Part shown: piece by piece, positions 30,901 through 41,800 of the stretch
How the letters are laid out: each line of letters begins with the position of its first letter
How positions within the stretch are numbered: position 1 is the first letter of the stretch
NCBI GenBank assembly: GCA_914767715.1
Contig: OU612070.1
Coordinates: forward strand, 23,734,025-23,798,024
DNA: 64,000 bases
Direction: 5' to 3'
Source: Membranipora membranacea
Lineage: Eukaryota; Bryozoa; Gymnolaemata; Cheilostomatida; Membraniporidae
Notes under the pieces: generated by a model
What the model saw: the letters and a program-made list of their open reading frames with translations, nothing else
The model's database searches: none
What the model was told of the DNA's origin: nothing
Translations under genes and position numbers: made by a program

Positions 30901-33309
30901 CTCACTGTACAACATACTTCACGGAGCACAAACAGGTTTGAATAAATTGCTGTTGTAATATTGCTTGATTATGAAAAGGTGTTAGACCGTGATATGAACT
31001 GCACGAAAGTATATTAGCAGGTAGAAACATGTACATGTATTGTGATTGCGTCTTTTCCATGATAGTGAATCTGTGCCCCCTTGACCAGACACACTTGGCG
31101 CATGTGCACCCAATCAAATCTGATCAGGTTTTTAAGCAGCATTGATTTAGGTGTGCTGGAGTTCCTATTCTGAGACCTGACCCACACTCAATGATCAAAA
31201 GGCAAACAGTAATTGGCCACTCCTTGCATAAAGGAAGCCATCGACGGCCATAGGTAAATATGTCATTAAGGCTTTTTATGGTGCTGTCGCTATTGTTCGT
31301 AGAGACACTTGTATCATAGACTTGATCCGCAACCAGCCTTATTCCTGGGATAGGCCTTGCTTTGTGCCTCTGCTACTGAAACTGCTGTCACTGTAATTAT
31401 GTTACTGTTTTATTTAGATATTGTTGTTGATGTGCACCAGGCCTTAAAGTTTGCAGTAGACATAGCTAAAGGCATGGAGTTTCTACACTCTATGGAACCA
31501 GTTATACCAAACCTGGCTCTCAACAGTAAACACGTGCTGGTAAGAATCAAAATCACAACACTAATTCACAACCGTACACAATGTACATCTATATGATACA
31601 CAGTCTTTGTATGGGATAGTCAGCTGATAATGATGATAGGAAGCTACTAACAGCATCCTGTACAAAAGTTGTAACACTTTTTTGTGCCTTTTTATTTCTG
31701 AATGACAGCGCTTTGTTATTTCTGTGCTCACATTTCCAATGCAATTGGTAAGATTTAAGTGGGATGGAAACCTTAGCTACTTGGTGATTACTCACGGTGT
31801 CTGTTATTGCGGACCAAAATAAACTGTATTATATTTATGTGTTGCAGATAGATAATGACTTCACAGCGAGGATTAACATGGCAGATTATAAATTCTCATT
31901 TCATGAAAAACACAAGGAGTACTCACCAGCCTGGATGTCACCTGAAGGTTAGTGACATTATGTAATAATATAATCAGGGTTTATCTGTATCTGGAACTGC
32001 CCCTAGAATATATAGACATCATCTACCTTCAGTTCAAAGAGTGAAAATATCACAATGTGTAATCATGTCATTGTAAGTAAAAGAGTTGCAAGGAGACAAC
32101 TCGAAACTTTCAATTTATGTTGGAACAGGGTAGGCTACCCCCCCCCCCCCCCCCTATGGCTGTAAGATCATGAATGAACAGATAAGTGAAGGCCACCTTC
32201 ACCTGCATTCTGCAATTAAGAGTTTAACAATGCCCACAATCAGTATTAGCAGCAAGGTCTGCCATTTCCGCTAATCTAAGAAGTTTGTAAAAACAATGCA
32301 AAGAAACTACATCAATTGATTTTCTTTTACGTTACAGTTTACTAAAATTAAAAAATCCAAGTCTGAAGTTAACTAAAATAATTGCATATACTCAGTAGGC
32401 CTATATGGTATGTACAGTAAATATGTATGGATGTTTATATTTATATACATATGTCAATGCTTGGTTTCAGCTTTACAGAAGAGACCAGATGAGATAAACG
32501 TGAGAGCTTCAGACATGTGGAGTTTCTCTATATTACTTTGGGAGCTGACCACTAGAGAGGTACCGTTCTCACATCTATCTCCTATGGAGGTCGGCATGAA
32601 GGTAAGATATTCATTAATTCTATCTTTTACATTGGGCTAAAAAATCTGTAGTGGTTATATAGCGTGCTCCTCATGACACCTGTACTCGTCTTAATGTTTC
32701 CTACACTTGAGGCACTGTGTGTTACCTTCTGAGATTCACTAATGTGGCTAGTTCTTCGCTAACATAACGGACCATTATTTATCTCAGTTAAATTAAGAGT
32801 GACCTAGAGAACAATCTTACCAAAAGCATGATATGCCTAAATTTGCAATGAAACTAGTCTAATGAGCCCTATTTTACACCAATCATGGTTTCTCGCTAAA
32901 ACAAGAAAAAACTTTATTGACAAAATATCAAAGTTTATGATATGCGGCTGTGAGCTCAGTTGTTAATCATGTTGAATTCACTCCTGCTTAGAACATCACT
33001 ATTTTTTAGTTCTGTCGCTTGGAGCCTAGAAGTGAGCTCACTGTTTTCAATGTAGAATAAGTCGGACAAATAAATCAATAACCAAGTATCTGAGATAGAA
33101 AACACTGAAATCCACATAACCTCACTCTTATTATCTTACTTTAGGTGGCGCTGGAAGATTTGAGAGTTACGATCCCACCTGGTACCTCGCCACATCTCAC
33201 TAAACTGATTAAGATTTGTATGAACGAGGACTCTGTAAAGCGTCCGAGATTCGATGCTATTATTCCCATCCTAGAGAAGATATTTGTAGATTACAGCAGT
33301 ACTCGATAA
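27957..33309 (+). CDS. ILK: Integrin-linked kinase (complete coding region)
   Basis: The coding exons are 27971-28059, 28740-28905, 29294-29486, 29972-30138, 30701-30935, 31418-31539, 31848-31947, 32471-32601 and 33145-33309, all GT-AG and in phase, giving 455 residues (human ILK has 452). It begins [12 protein letters not shown] and [11 protein letters not shown], carries ankyrin repeats, a linker with HSGD, and a kinase-like domain. ILK sits in the IPP complex with PINCH and parvin at integrin adhesions. As in other ILKs it is a pseudokinase: the HRD loop is replaced by [10 protein letters not shown], the DFG by Met-Ala-Asp-Tyr, and the glycine loop is absent, while the Lys in VVAKIL and the PEAL motif remain. 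The ATG lies 14 bases after a splice acceptor at 27956/27957, so a non-coding leader lies upstream. Confidence 0.97.
27971..29486 (+). CDS. ILK: ILK ankyrin-repeat exons (PINCH-binding part)
   Basis: Three exons (27971-28059, 28740-28905, 29294-29486) encode ankyrin repeats with the canonical cues [27 protein letters not shown] and [12 protein letters not shown]. In the family these repeats bind the first LIM domain of PINCH. The donor of the second exon is CTGTTA|GTAAGT and the next exon again starts CTGTTACAG, giving a Leu-Leu-Leu-Leu run (VVLLLLQ) where human has VQKLLQ; an alternative boundary could shorten it. Confidence 0.95.
29972..33309 (+). CDS. ILK: ILK linker and pseudokinase exons (parvin-binding part)
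   Basis: Six exons. 29972-30138 is the linker to the kinase ([20 protein letters not shown]). 30701-30935 is the N-lobe ([15 protein letters not shown], then [16 protein letters not shown] and [10 protein letters not shown]). 31418-31539 has the degenerate catalytic loop, 31848-31947 the degenerate DFG region and [10 protein letters not shown], 32471-32601 the C-lobe ([20 protein letters not shown]), and 33145-33309 the end ([25 protein letters not shown]). The C-lobe in other ILKs binds the second CH domain of parvin. Confidence 0.96.
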
Positions 33310-33816
33310 GCCTACCTTAAAGGTTCAAGGTCATATATTCTGTTATCATGATTCATTTGTTACCTGCCACTGCATGACATCTGTATTTTTCTTTTTTCTA
33401 ATAACCTATTTATAAATTATCATTCTATCCCAGTTGTGTTCGTAATGTAGTTGGTCATAATCGCTAAGCAAGACAACCATAGTATTTAGTATTTTGCCTG
33501 CATTCCAGTTTGCTTCCCTTCCACTCTGGTCAGGCCACAAAAATGTGCAGTTTTGCCTGAGGTGTGTAGGGGAGCAACTCTGAATGAGGCAAATGGACCA
33601 GACTTGGCCCAAGTATTCAGTATTCATTGTGTATATAGCTAGTAGCTTCATTCAGTGACTTTTTGTTAAGTTTTCTCTTATGATATAATGCTTGAGAAGA
33701 TCATTTCTAGTTAAGGTATTTATAATTCTACATTTAACTTAACTTGAAGTTTCATATTAAAATTTTAATTGAGTTTCTTGTTTGAGGCGCGATAATCTGT
33801 GATATTATTATAGTGA

Positions 33817-33822
33817 AATAAA
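33817..33822 (+). terminator. ILK poly(A) signal
   Basis: AATAAA about 510 bases after the ILK stop, in TAGTGAAATAAAAAACC. It is the first canonical signal after the stop and gives a compact 3'UTR. Confidence 0.6.
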
Positions 33823-35712
33823 AAACCTTCTGAATTAAACTTGGCTGGTTTTCAAAGTGTACGCATGGGAAGAAATTACTGAATTTGATGAGCGGGTTGC
33901 GGGTTCCATTTTCAACCACAGCTGTAGTTGATTGTGAAATATGTGACTATGCGGGATATGAGACTCCCAACTATTGCTAATCGCAAATATTTAAATCCAC
34001 TTACTGTAAATTTCGGTAGCCTTCCACTTTGAAACATCATCTTACAAATAACAAGTTATAATCAGTTATAATATTCACGTATACACTTTTGATTTTTACC
34101 GGAAACTTCCATAAAAGCAGGATTACATTTTTCAATGTTTTTATTGCTATCATACAGGAGATTAATAGGTTTAATGACTAACTGCAAATTAAAGAAAATC
34201 ATTTGATTTGATAAAATAATGCATTAAATCCAGAGAAATGATAGACATCACTAAAAGTATAGTTACTAATTCCTTACAAAAATCTATTTAGTATTATAAT
34301 AAGTTTTTAAAACACAAACAAAGGATCAGTCCATTCCATAACCATTAGATAAATATATTAACTGACCCGGACGTGACCAGAAGTGAAAATAAAAATACAT
34401 CAATCGTTCAGAAGAAAAGATAACATAATATGACAGTTAGCTCACAGCATTCATTACAAATGTTCGATAACGAAAATATTAGTATGTTAACATCCGCCGT
34501 TTTATCTGTCGTGACCATGCAAGAGAACAGAAATAATATTATATATGAGATTAATAGCAGTAAACAAAGACTGTAACGGGAGAGTAAAAAAGTGACTAGC
34601 ACCAGTCCGGCACTATACAGCCGCCTCATAGGCGATCCATATGTAACATCTCAACTACTCGACGAAGCCATGTTCAATTCTACAACCACGTCGTCTCATT
34701 TTCTACCCTAACTCGGAAATACATCAATCATTACAAAAAAAATTTAATAGCCTGTGCAGTCTGTCTATGACACCTTCTAGTGGATTCATAGAAAACTCAA
34801 CCCAATAGCCATCACTATGACCAATGGGAATGCAGCATACAAAGAACGTAGATATAAAAAAACTGAGCAATGTACAGAGGACAGACTAAGCTGTCCAGAT
34901 AGCGTTACGCTTCTCCCAACCACCTGTTGACATGTGCCGTTTATGAGTGTGTATCTGTGTGCTATAGGGGTATGTTCAAGTTACCTCACAAGTCTCTCAA
35001 TCCATATCAGGGTCGATGGAATCAGGGTCAAGGGTCAAAGTTGAGTAGAACAGGTGAGGTATCAAACAACATACGGGTACATATTACGGGAGTGAATCGG
35101 GTCTAATTCACAACCATGTACAAAAATAGTCATCGGGTGATATAAATCTTTAGCAGTGGCACATTCTTATTGGCAGCGGTTTGTAATAATGAACAGGTGA
35201 TGTGTACGTAGCAGTAGAGAGGGAGAGAGAGAGAGTTTATGTCCTTCTCTTGGGGTTACAGTGAGCTTTCTATAAGAGGTATAGTTTGTAGTGTTCTCTA
35301 GTTGGCGTAGATTAGGTTATATAAATGCTGCATTGATGAGTTGATATCGTTCATAGCTATTATTGTATCCTGGACGATCAGCTACTATTTCCTAAAATTA
35401 AAATAGGTGGTCAACATATCTTGAGTATGGAAGATACTACTGACATAAGTTTTTGTCATACCCTTTCTATGGGCTGATCAAAAGCCTGACTGGCTTAAAA
35501 TCGTCAAAGGAAATACAGTGAATTTTGGTTTTCGTCAACTTATCAGAAAAGTTCAAAATGAGGGATTTTGACAAGTTAAAATTACCCCCATAATACAACT
35601 TTTGATGTACTACAATAGCGCGGTGTAATTGTATTTTCGGGGGATTTTTTGTTGCATTTATATCAACTCTGGGATAACTTACTTGTCAATGATTGATACT
35701 TTTGTGGTTGAG
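33823..35712. other. Convergent intergenic region and probable 3'UTR of the - strand gene
   Basis: AT-rich, without a recognisable gene. A minus-strand AATAAA (TTTATT at 34139-34144 on +) could end the AHNAK-like transcript about 1.57 kb after its stop, leaving roughly 300 bases between the two convergent genes. A GA-dinucleotide run lies at about 35222-35235. Confidence 0.45.
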
Positions 35713-35837
35713 TTAGGAGAATCCGAATTTCGCATTATTTGAAAAACCGAACGACCCCCCGCCTTGGGCCGACGAGTCGGCTTCACCCCCGCCTCCGAGA
35801 GACACGCCGAAGCCGCCTCCACCGATTCCTCCACTGG
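35713..35837 (-). CDS. AHNAK-like candidate terminal exon
   Basis: Follows a strong acceptor (TTTTCTCTTGTTAACAG). In one frame it encodes a Gly-rich end typical of the protein (GGIGGGGFGVSLGGGGEA, ending NNAKFGFS) and stops at TAA 35713-35715. That frame needs one base from the preceding exon. The nearest exon found (38657-38845) ends in phase 0, which would instead give a different open frame (PVEESVEAASACLSEAGV...) stopping further on. So either a small exon between them is missing from my model or an alternative junction is used. The Gly/Phe frame is preferred because of its resemblance to the rest of the protein. Confidence 0.6.
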
Positions 35838-38800
35838 CTGTTAACAAGAGAAAACAAGAGGGAATAAGTAAAAGTAACACGATGCTCATATACAGTCAGA
35901 GCGTCCTCAGACTTGCCTACCAATCTCAGATCATGTACCTTAACCACCAGTGCATTTTACCCTTCAGGTATCCTACGACTTACTATAGCCATATACATCT
36001 AGGCTCATCATTCCCTCAGTTGAAAACCTTAGTTACACTATATGTGTTGGATTGTCTAAGATGACACAACCAGATTAATACCAGTTTTTGTTGCAGTAGG
36101 TGACAGTTATGTATTGCGAGTGAACGGCAACTTTCTGAGGAGCGTGATATTGCTTCCCCATTTTCACTCAGTGCTGATGACTGTGTGAAGTGTTTAGAAG
36201 TCAACCGAGACCACATATAAAACCATGGTTACCTTAATTACACACACCATTAACCTCTTGTAATTTTCTGGACAAGTCGGCGACTTGTGCTATTAGTATT
36301 ACAAACGCACACAGCCTGGCTTGCAAAGCCTGATCACAGCTTTGCAAAACAGGCTTGCATACATTGCAAGTAGAAAGATGACAGAATTATTTATCGTTGA
36401 CATTTAGACAGGTAAGGACGACTGAAAAAAGGTGCTACCCACACCTAACACACACATACACTTCTACATTAAACTAAAGCTAGTTTCCATTGTTTCAGTT
36501 TCATTTTTGTTCTTTCATGCAAAAAGGCATAAAAATAGGTAACGAGAAGTTGCATATCCTAATCAGCAGGTTCAGATGAACGAAGCTGGAATCTCTATGT
36601 TTATCAAAGGCGAGATAACTTGATACTTAACAACCATACGTAGAGAGGTATACAACACATCTTTTTCAGCATGCATATAAATCAATCTACATTCAAGCCA
36701 GTCGATCAAGGCAATGGAGGACAGTGTGCATGGCTATGGGTTGTTGTTGTTGGGTTGTCAGGGAAGGATGGTGGAGGTATTGATAAGTAATTTGGAATAT
36801 TATGCGCCAAGTCGCAGCTTGTATATGTATTGAAATTGTCTTGAGTTAACCCTCTGTGCTTCGTGTTACTAAATCTACAACTTTCATCATTCAAGTGAAT
36901 ATTTGAGAAGAAAAACATTTATGGCAAAATCTATTCTACTGCGGTTCAGTAAGCTCTAGAATGAGGAAAGCTCAAGATTAAAGCAACGTGGCAAAACCAG
37001 AATGCGTCACTAAAAGTCGTCTTCCCTTTGTAATCAATCGGAGAGGACAACTCTAAACATACTACTATTATTGGTAATTGGTAGTTATGATGGGTTATGG
37101 CACACCGGGATAATTATAATAATGATTGAACCTTATCCACGCAGCTAAACTATGGAGCGATAGTCAGAGTAAAAAGTGAGATAGAGAGAGAGAGTTTTGA
37201 GTACATACGGACCCATTATTATACCACTACTACATACCCAAGAGTTAAATACACATAAAACTGATATTAATGCACACCACATCATTTTTATATATAATAT
37301 TAGGGAGGTGCATTTTACTTATACAATGATGATATTGATGTAAATATTAAATCACCTGAAGCGGAAGCGTCCTAGAGAAGAGAATAACAAAACAAAACGT
37401 GACCAACACTGCATCATCTATAAGTGCCTGATTACAAGCTGTGCCTAGAGGGCTGTTCATACTGCTGCAGTCACACTAAACCATCACTACTAACCGTCCA
37501 TAAATATTTTTAAGTCTCTCAATGCACCAGACTGCCCTAAAGGTTTTCCCTTGATTGGCTTTGATAGTTTAGTTAGCACTTTATTGTATGCAGTTTGGAA
37601 GTTTAGTTGGCACTTTGCATATGGGTTTCATGATGGTTCAGCGTTGTAAGATTGTAGATAACCCTGCCCATTGTAGAGCAGGGTCATCACAAGCTCTGCA
37701 TTGCAAATCACTGCTATATTCAGGTATGACAATGAGTAACTTTGTATTCCGAGAACTCAAAGCTGCCCACTTGCAAACCAGAGAAAGTTGTAGCAAGTCA
37801 TGAGAAGTGTTTGAGAGGTATGCAGCTCCATAACACTCGTCATAACCAGCTAGAAAAAAGGGTAATGTAACTACTAGAAAAACCTTGGAGGATGGTATCT
37901 TGAAAAAAATCACTGATTTGATTAGAATGACACTGACCATATCTGATGGCCTTCAAGGGACAAAATCTCAAGAGAAACTTTCAGTGTTGAAACAGATGGT
38001 ATTAGATAATCAGGTATGGGATGTTTTAGAAAATAAATCAGTTTTTACACATCACAAGGTTTTTCTCAATAACTTCATTATCCCTGTGGGAAAATGATAA
38101 TTATTTAGCCTAATTATGATGTGATTAACAAATCAGACACAGCTATTACTTTGGAAGCCGTGCATTGTTACAGCATCTAGGCGCTTATTGGACAAACTGC
38201 TGCTAGCCAAGAAGAGTCAAAGTGAGATTCTTGAGGAGATGGTGAAGGATTTGTTGATTCGGGAAATCTCTATTGCCAAAAGTTAAGCTGCAGGCTTTGC
38301 GACACAGTTACTGGCCAAAGTATTGAATACTGCTGACACAGTTCTCAGATGCAAAGCATGGGGATGGAAGGGCCAAGCTTGCAAACAACAGAGTAAATAT
38401 GAAATCAACAATTATAGTGTGCAGTGTATGCCCCGACTTATTACACCACCCGACATGGTAATGTCAACATCATGTTCAAGACACAATGCAGAGACGGGAC
38501 CTTCTCAAAACCACAATTATACAAGTCTTTCACTAATAAATATTCTTCTCAGAGGAAGCCTGGTCTGGTTTAGAGTTTTCCCATACAGTTTTCCCATATA
38601 GTTTTCCCTTAAAGTTTTCCTTTTCTTTCCTAATATAAATTCACGACTCTACTTACTGCGTCAGCTGCTGGTGGTGCTGACTCGAGTCCACCGGCAAAAC
38701 TCATCTCTATTCCGGCATCTCCTGATGCGCCGACATCTACTCCTGCTGAGGCGTCGGCCCCTGCTGAGGCGTCCATATCATCATCTAGTGAGGCCAAGTC

Positions 38801-41800
38801 CTTCAGGTCTCCGGCAACATCGGCTAGAGCTGATGAGAATGCTGCCTGACGCGCTGTGTAAACAGAGAGAGGGGGTTACTTATCATGGTCATCATATAGA
38901 AGGATACACCGGTTATGTTGATCACTTCTGATGTTACGAATAAAATTAATCCAATAACTGGTAAAAAAAAAATTAAACTTGAGCATCTCATGAAGGTATT
39001 AAAATCAATATGATAAGCAATGACTAGCTTTGATTACTCTAGTTTCAGCATGATTATTTTTGTGAAGCAGAAAAAATGCGGTGAGAAAAAGGAATAATGT
39101 AAATAAATACGACGTTTAGGAACTTTAATAATGAACGGAATTACAAACAGGAACACATCAACATGGAAATACGGGTGTGGTAAGTTTCATGGTACGGCAA
39201 TATATACATTAATTGATCGTTGTGAATTTAGAATTTTATCTTCCGGTGGAGCGAGTGTTGGTTGACTTTGTGTTCAACGTTCTGTGTGTGTTTGCAGACT
39301 GTTGTCTGTAAGAACAACTGGTCCTGACTGATACGATCAGAGATCACATTAGTAACTGCCACCATAATTGATATTAGTGAATGTAAGCAATGACAGATGA
39401 GGGAAGAAGAAATAATACGCTGACAAGAATGTACCAACTTTACGAAGGATAACACAACAACATGCCAACTATGGAAACAGGCATTTCAGAAAAACTGAAG
39501 CAGCATTCATATGCACCAATCAGCTTCCAGGAGTAGACGACTTCACGATGGGTGCTGTATGAATGCTGCTTCAACTGGTAATAAGCTAGTAAGCCATAAA
39601 GTTTACTACAAGTAATAGGGAAACTAATCATAAGCACAGCAAGCAACATAAGAAGGTAGACTAGTGCGGTCAGCATAAGTCAGCGAGTCAGAACATGCAT
39701 AGGAAGAAACGTAACGTCAGCGACAGCAGCAGCGGAGGCATCGACACTGCGACGGGCGAGGAGAAACACGAACCTGTAACCTCGGGACAAACTTCTATTT
39801 TATTATGGGTCAGTGGCTCCATTTCACCGTCATCGGTATCTTCGTCTGTCCAGTTATACTCAGCCTGCAGATCGAGCAGGGCTGGTGTGTTCTGAGCTAA
39901 TCTCTCAGCAAATGTTAAACCACCTGATCAATAACCAGTAGACATATCATACACCAAATACTACCAGCCTTATACCGCCCCACTATATTGCACCACAATA
40001 ACACCCCTACATTACCGCCCCCACTTTTATGCCCCATCTATACTGCTCCCTGGGAATACTGTTACCCGGTTGCATCATAAACAACCTGTAACCCTTATAC
40101 ATGATGCACACAAAGAGCGGAGATCATTAGCCAACTGATTCGGAGTTGTGTTCTGTTTGTGCAAGCTGCAAACTCCCACCCCTATACGTTGGATAGAAGA
40201 CCTTACATGAAGCACAGATACTTGGGATACCAAAACCAGTAGCTTAATAGTGAAGTCCCAAAGGGAAGCCTATTTTTCCATTTCACATGAACAAAAATCC
40301 ATAACCTAGGCACGGGTGTATTTGTCTTGTGGGAACTTTGACAGGATTGATAGAAGGATTTAGCGCCCCTTTTTTATCCAATTTTAATTGCTGACACAAC
40401 AGGCTGTGGTGTACATTGAGATCCCGAAGCTCTTTGTAGCACTTTTTGGTTGTGTTATTATGTTGATGATAAATTAGTGTCTACCCCAGTGGTGAAACAC
40501 TTTACAAATAAGGGTTTCACATGAAAGTCTACATTTGATATTACCATACCTGGGTCATCCTCTGAGAAAATAAACGGTACACTGAAATCCCTGAAGTGAC
40601 TGACAAAAAGTAAGGAAATCCTCCCAGGACAAAGTGAAGTCTGATTTCACCCATTGATAGATAAGGGGACACACATAATACTTAACCAGCAGACATAAGG
40701 TTTTAGAGTTATAAATAACTGACAAGGCTAGTTATTGAGCATAAAAAGTACGCCCCAAAGAATCTTAGAGGGAATGGTGCATAAATAAAAGAATACTTTC
40801 CTACACCTAATCAACCCGACAGTTTTCAGAACTTCTCAACCAACATGTTTATACGACATGAAAGATTTGACAGTGCCATTGACATCCTACCAAACGTGTA
40901 GATAGAAAAAAATACTTTTTTGGACCTTTCTTAAGGTAGGGTATAGATGATGGATAGATAGATCAAAGCCACACAATCTAATCACGGCTACCTTCAGTCC
41001 CCCATGCAGACTTAAGCTGAAGCTCTGAATTTATCAGATCAGATTTATGGCCTGCAGCGACGGAAGGCGAAGTTGATATAATATCTTACCTGATGTGTCT
41101 GCGCTGGCTCGTGCTTGTGCTTCTAGCGAGGCGACATCAGCTTGTACGGCCTCTGCCTCTATTTCTGGGACATCTACTGATACACTGTAAACACAAAGCA
41201 TTGCGTTACTACTATCCAGTGATTACCATTAAAGTATAGCAGGTATAAATTTTATACCTGCTATACTAGCCTCGTCACGCGGCTACTTTTTGTTTCCCCC
41301 AAAACAAAAAAGTGTCAAGACTACTGCTATACAGTAACATGTCAATGTCAACAGTATACTCAATATACAGTTTAAACATTTTCAGTCAGACAACTGCTAG
41401 CTTGTGTTTCAAATTAAGTAGAAAATATCATCCATAGTTGATCATAGATAAGATTGGGACTTGATGAGATGTATGCTGTGTTAGAATACTTACTCTGCTC
41501 CGGCACCGAGTCCAGACAGACCTCCTAAATCTACTCCGACAGCGGCACCGCTACCGAAAGATGGTGCATCTAAACTGGCGTCAGCATCAGCCTTAGCCTC
41601 TGCATCTATGTCAGCTTCTGCGCTACCGCCTGATAAAATATTATATATACTATTATAATATCTCACATACGATATATAGGGATAGTAGCATTATAAGTGT
41701 TCTACATTCATTGTTGATTCTACCCAGTTTACAACGTTTACCAGGAAGTTTAGCCACAGGAGGATAACAGCCCATCGATCACAAATAGGTATCGGACACC

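Noticed and set aside
31589-31795. Short minus-strand open frame inside an ILK intron
   Set aside because: No similarity, no splice or start context, and length within chance for this composition.
38188-38285. Start of a Ty3-type reverse transcriptase, suggested by EILEEMVKDLLIREIS
   Set aside because: The motifs that should follow (the Ser-Pro-x-x-x-Pro-Val-x-x-Val-Lys-Lys type and later Asp-Asp) are absent, and a stop follows at once. Kept only as an unclassified shred.
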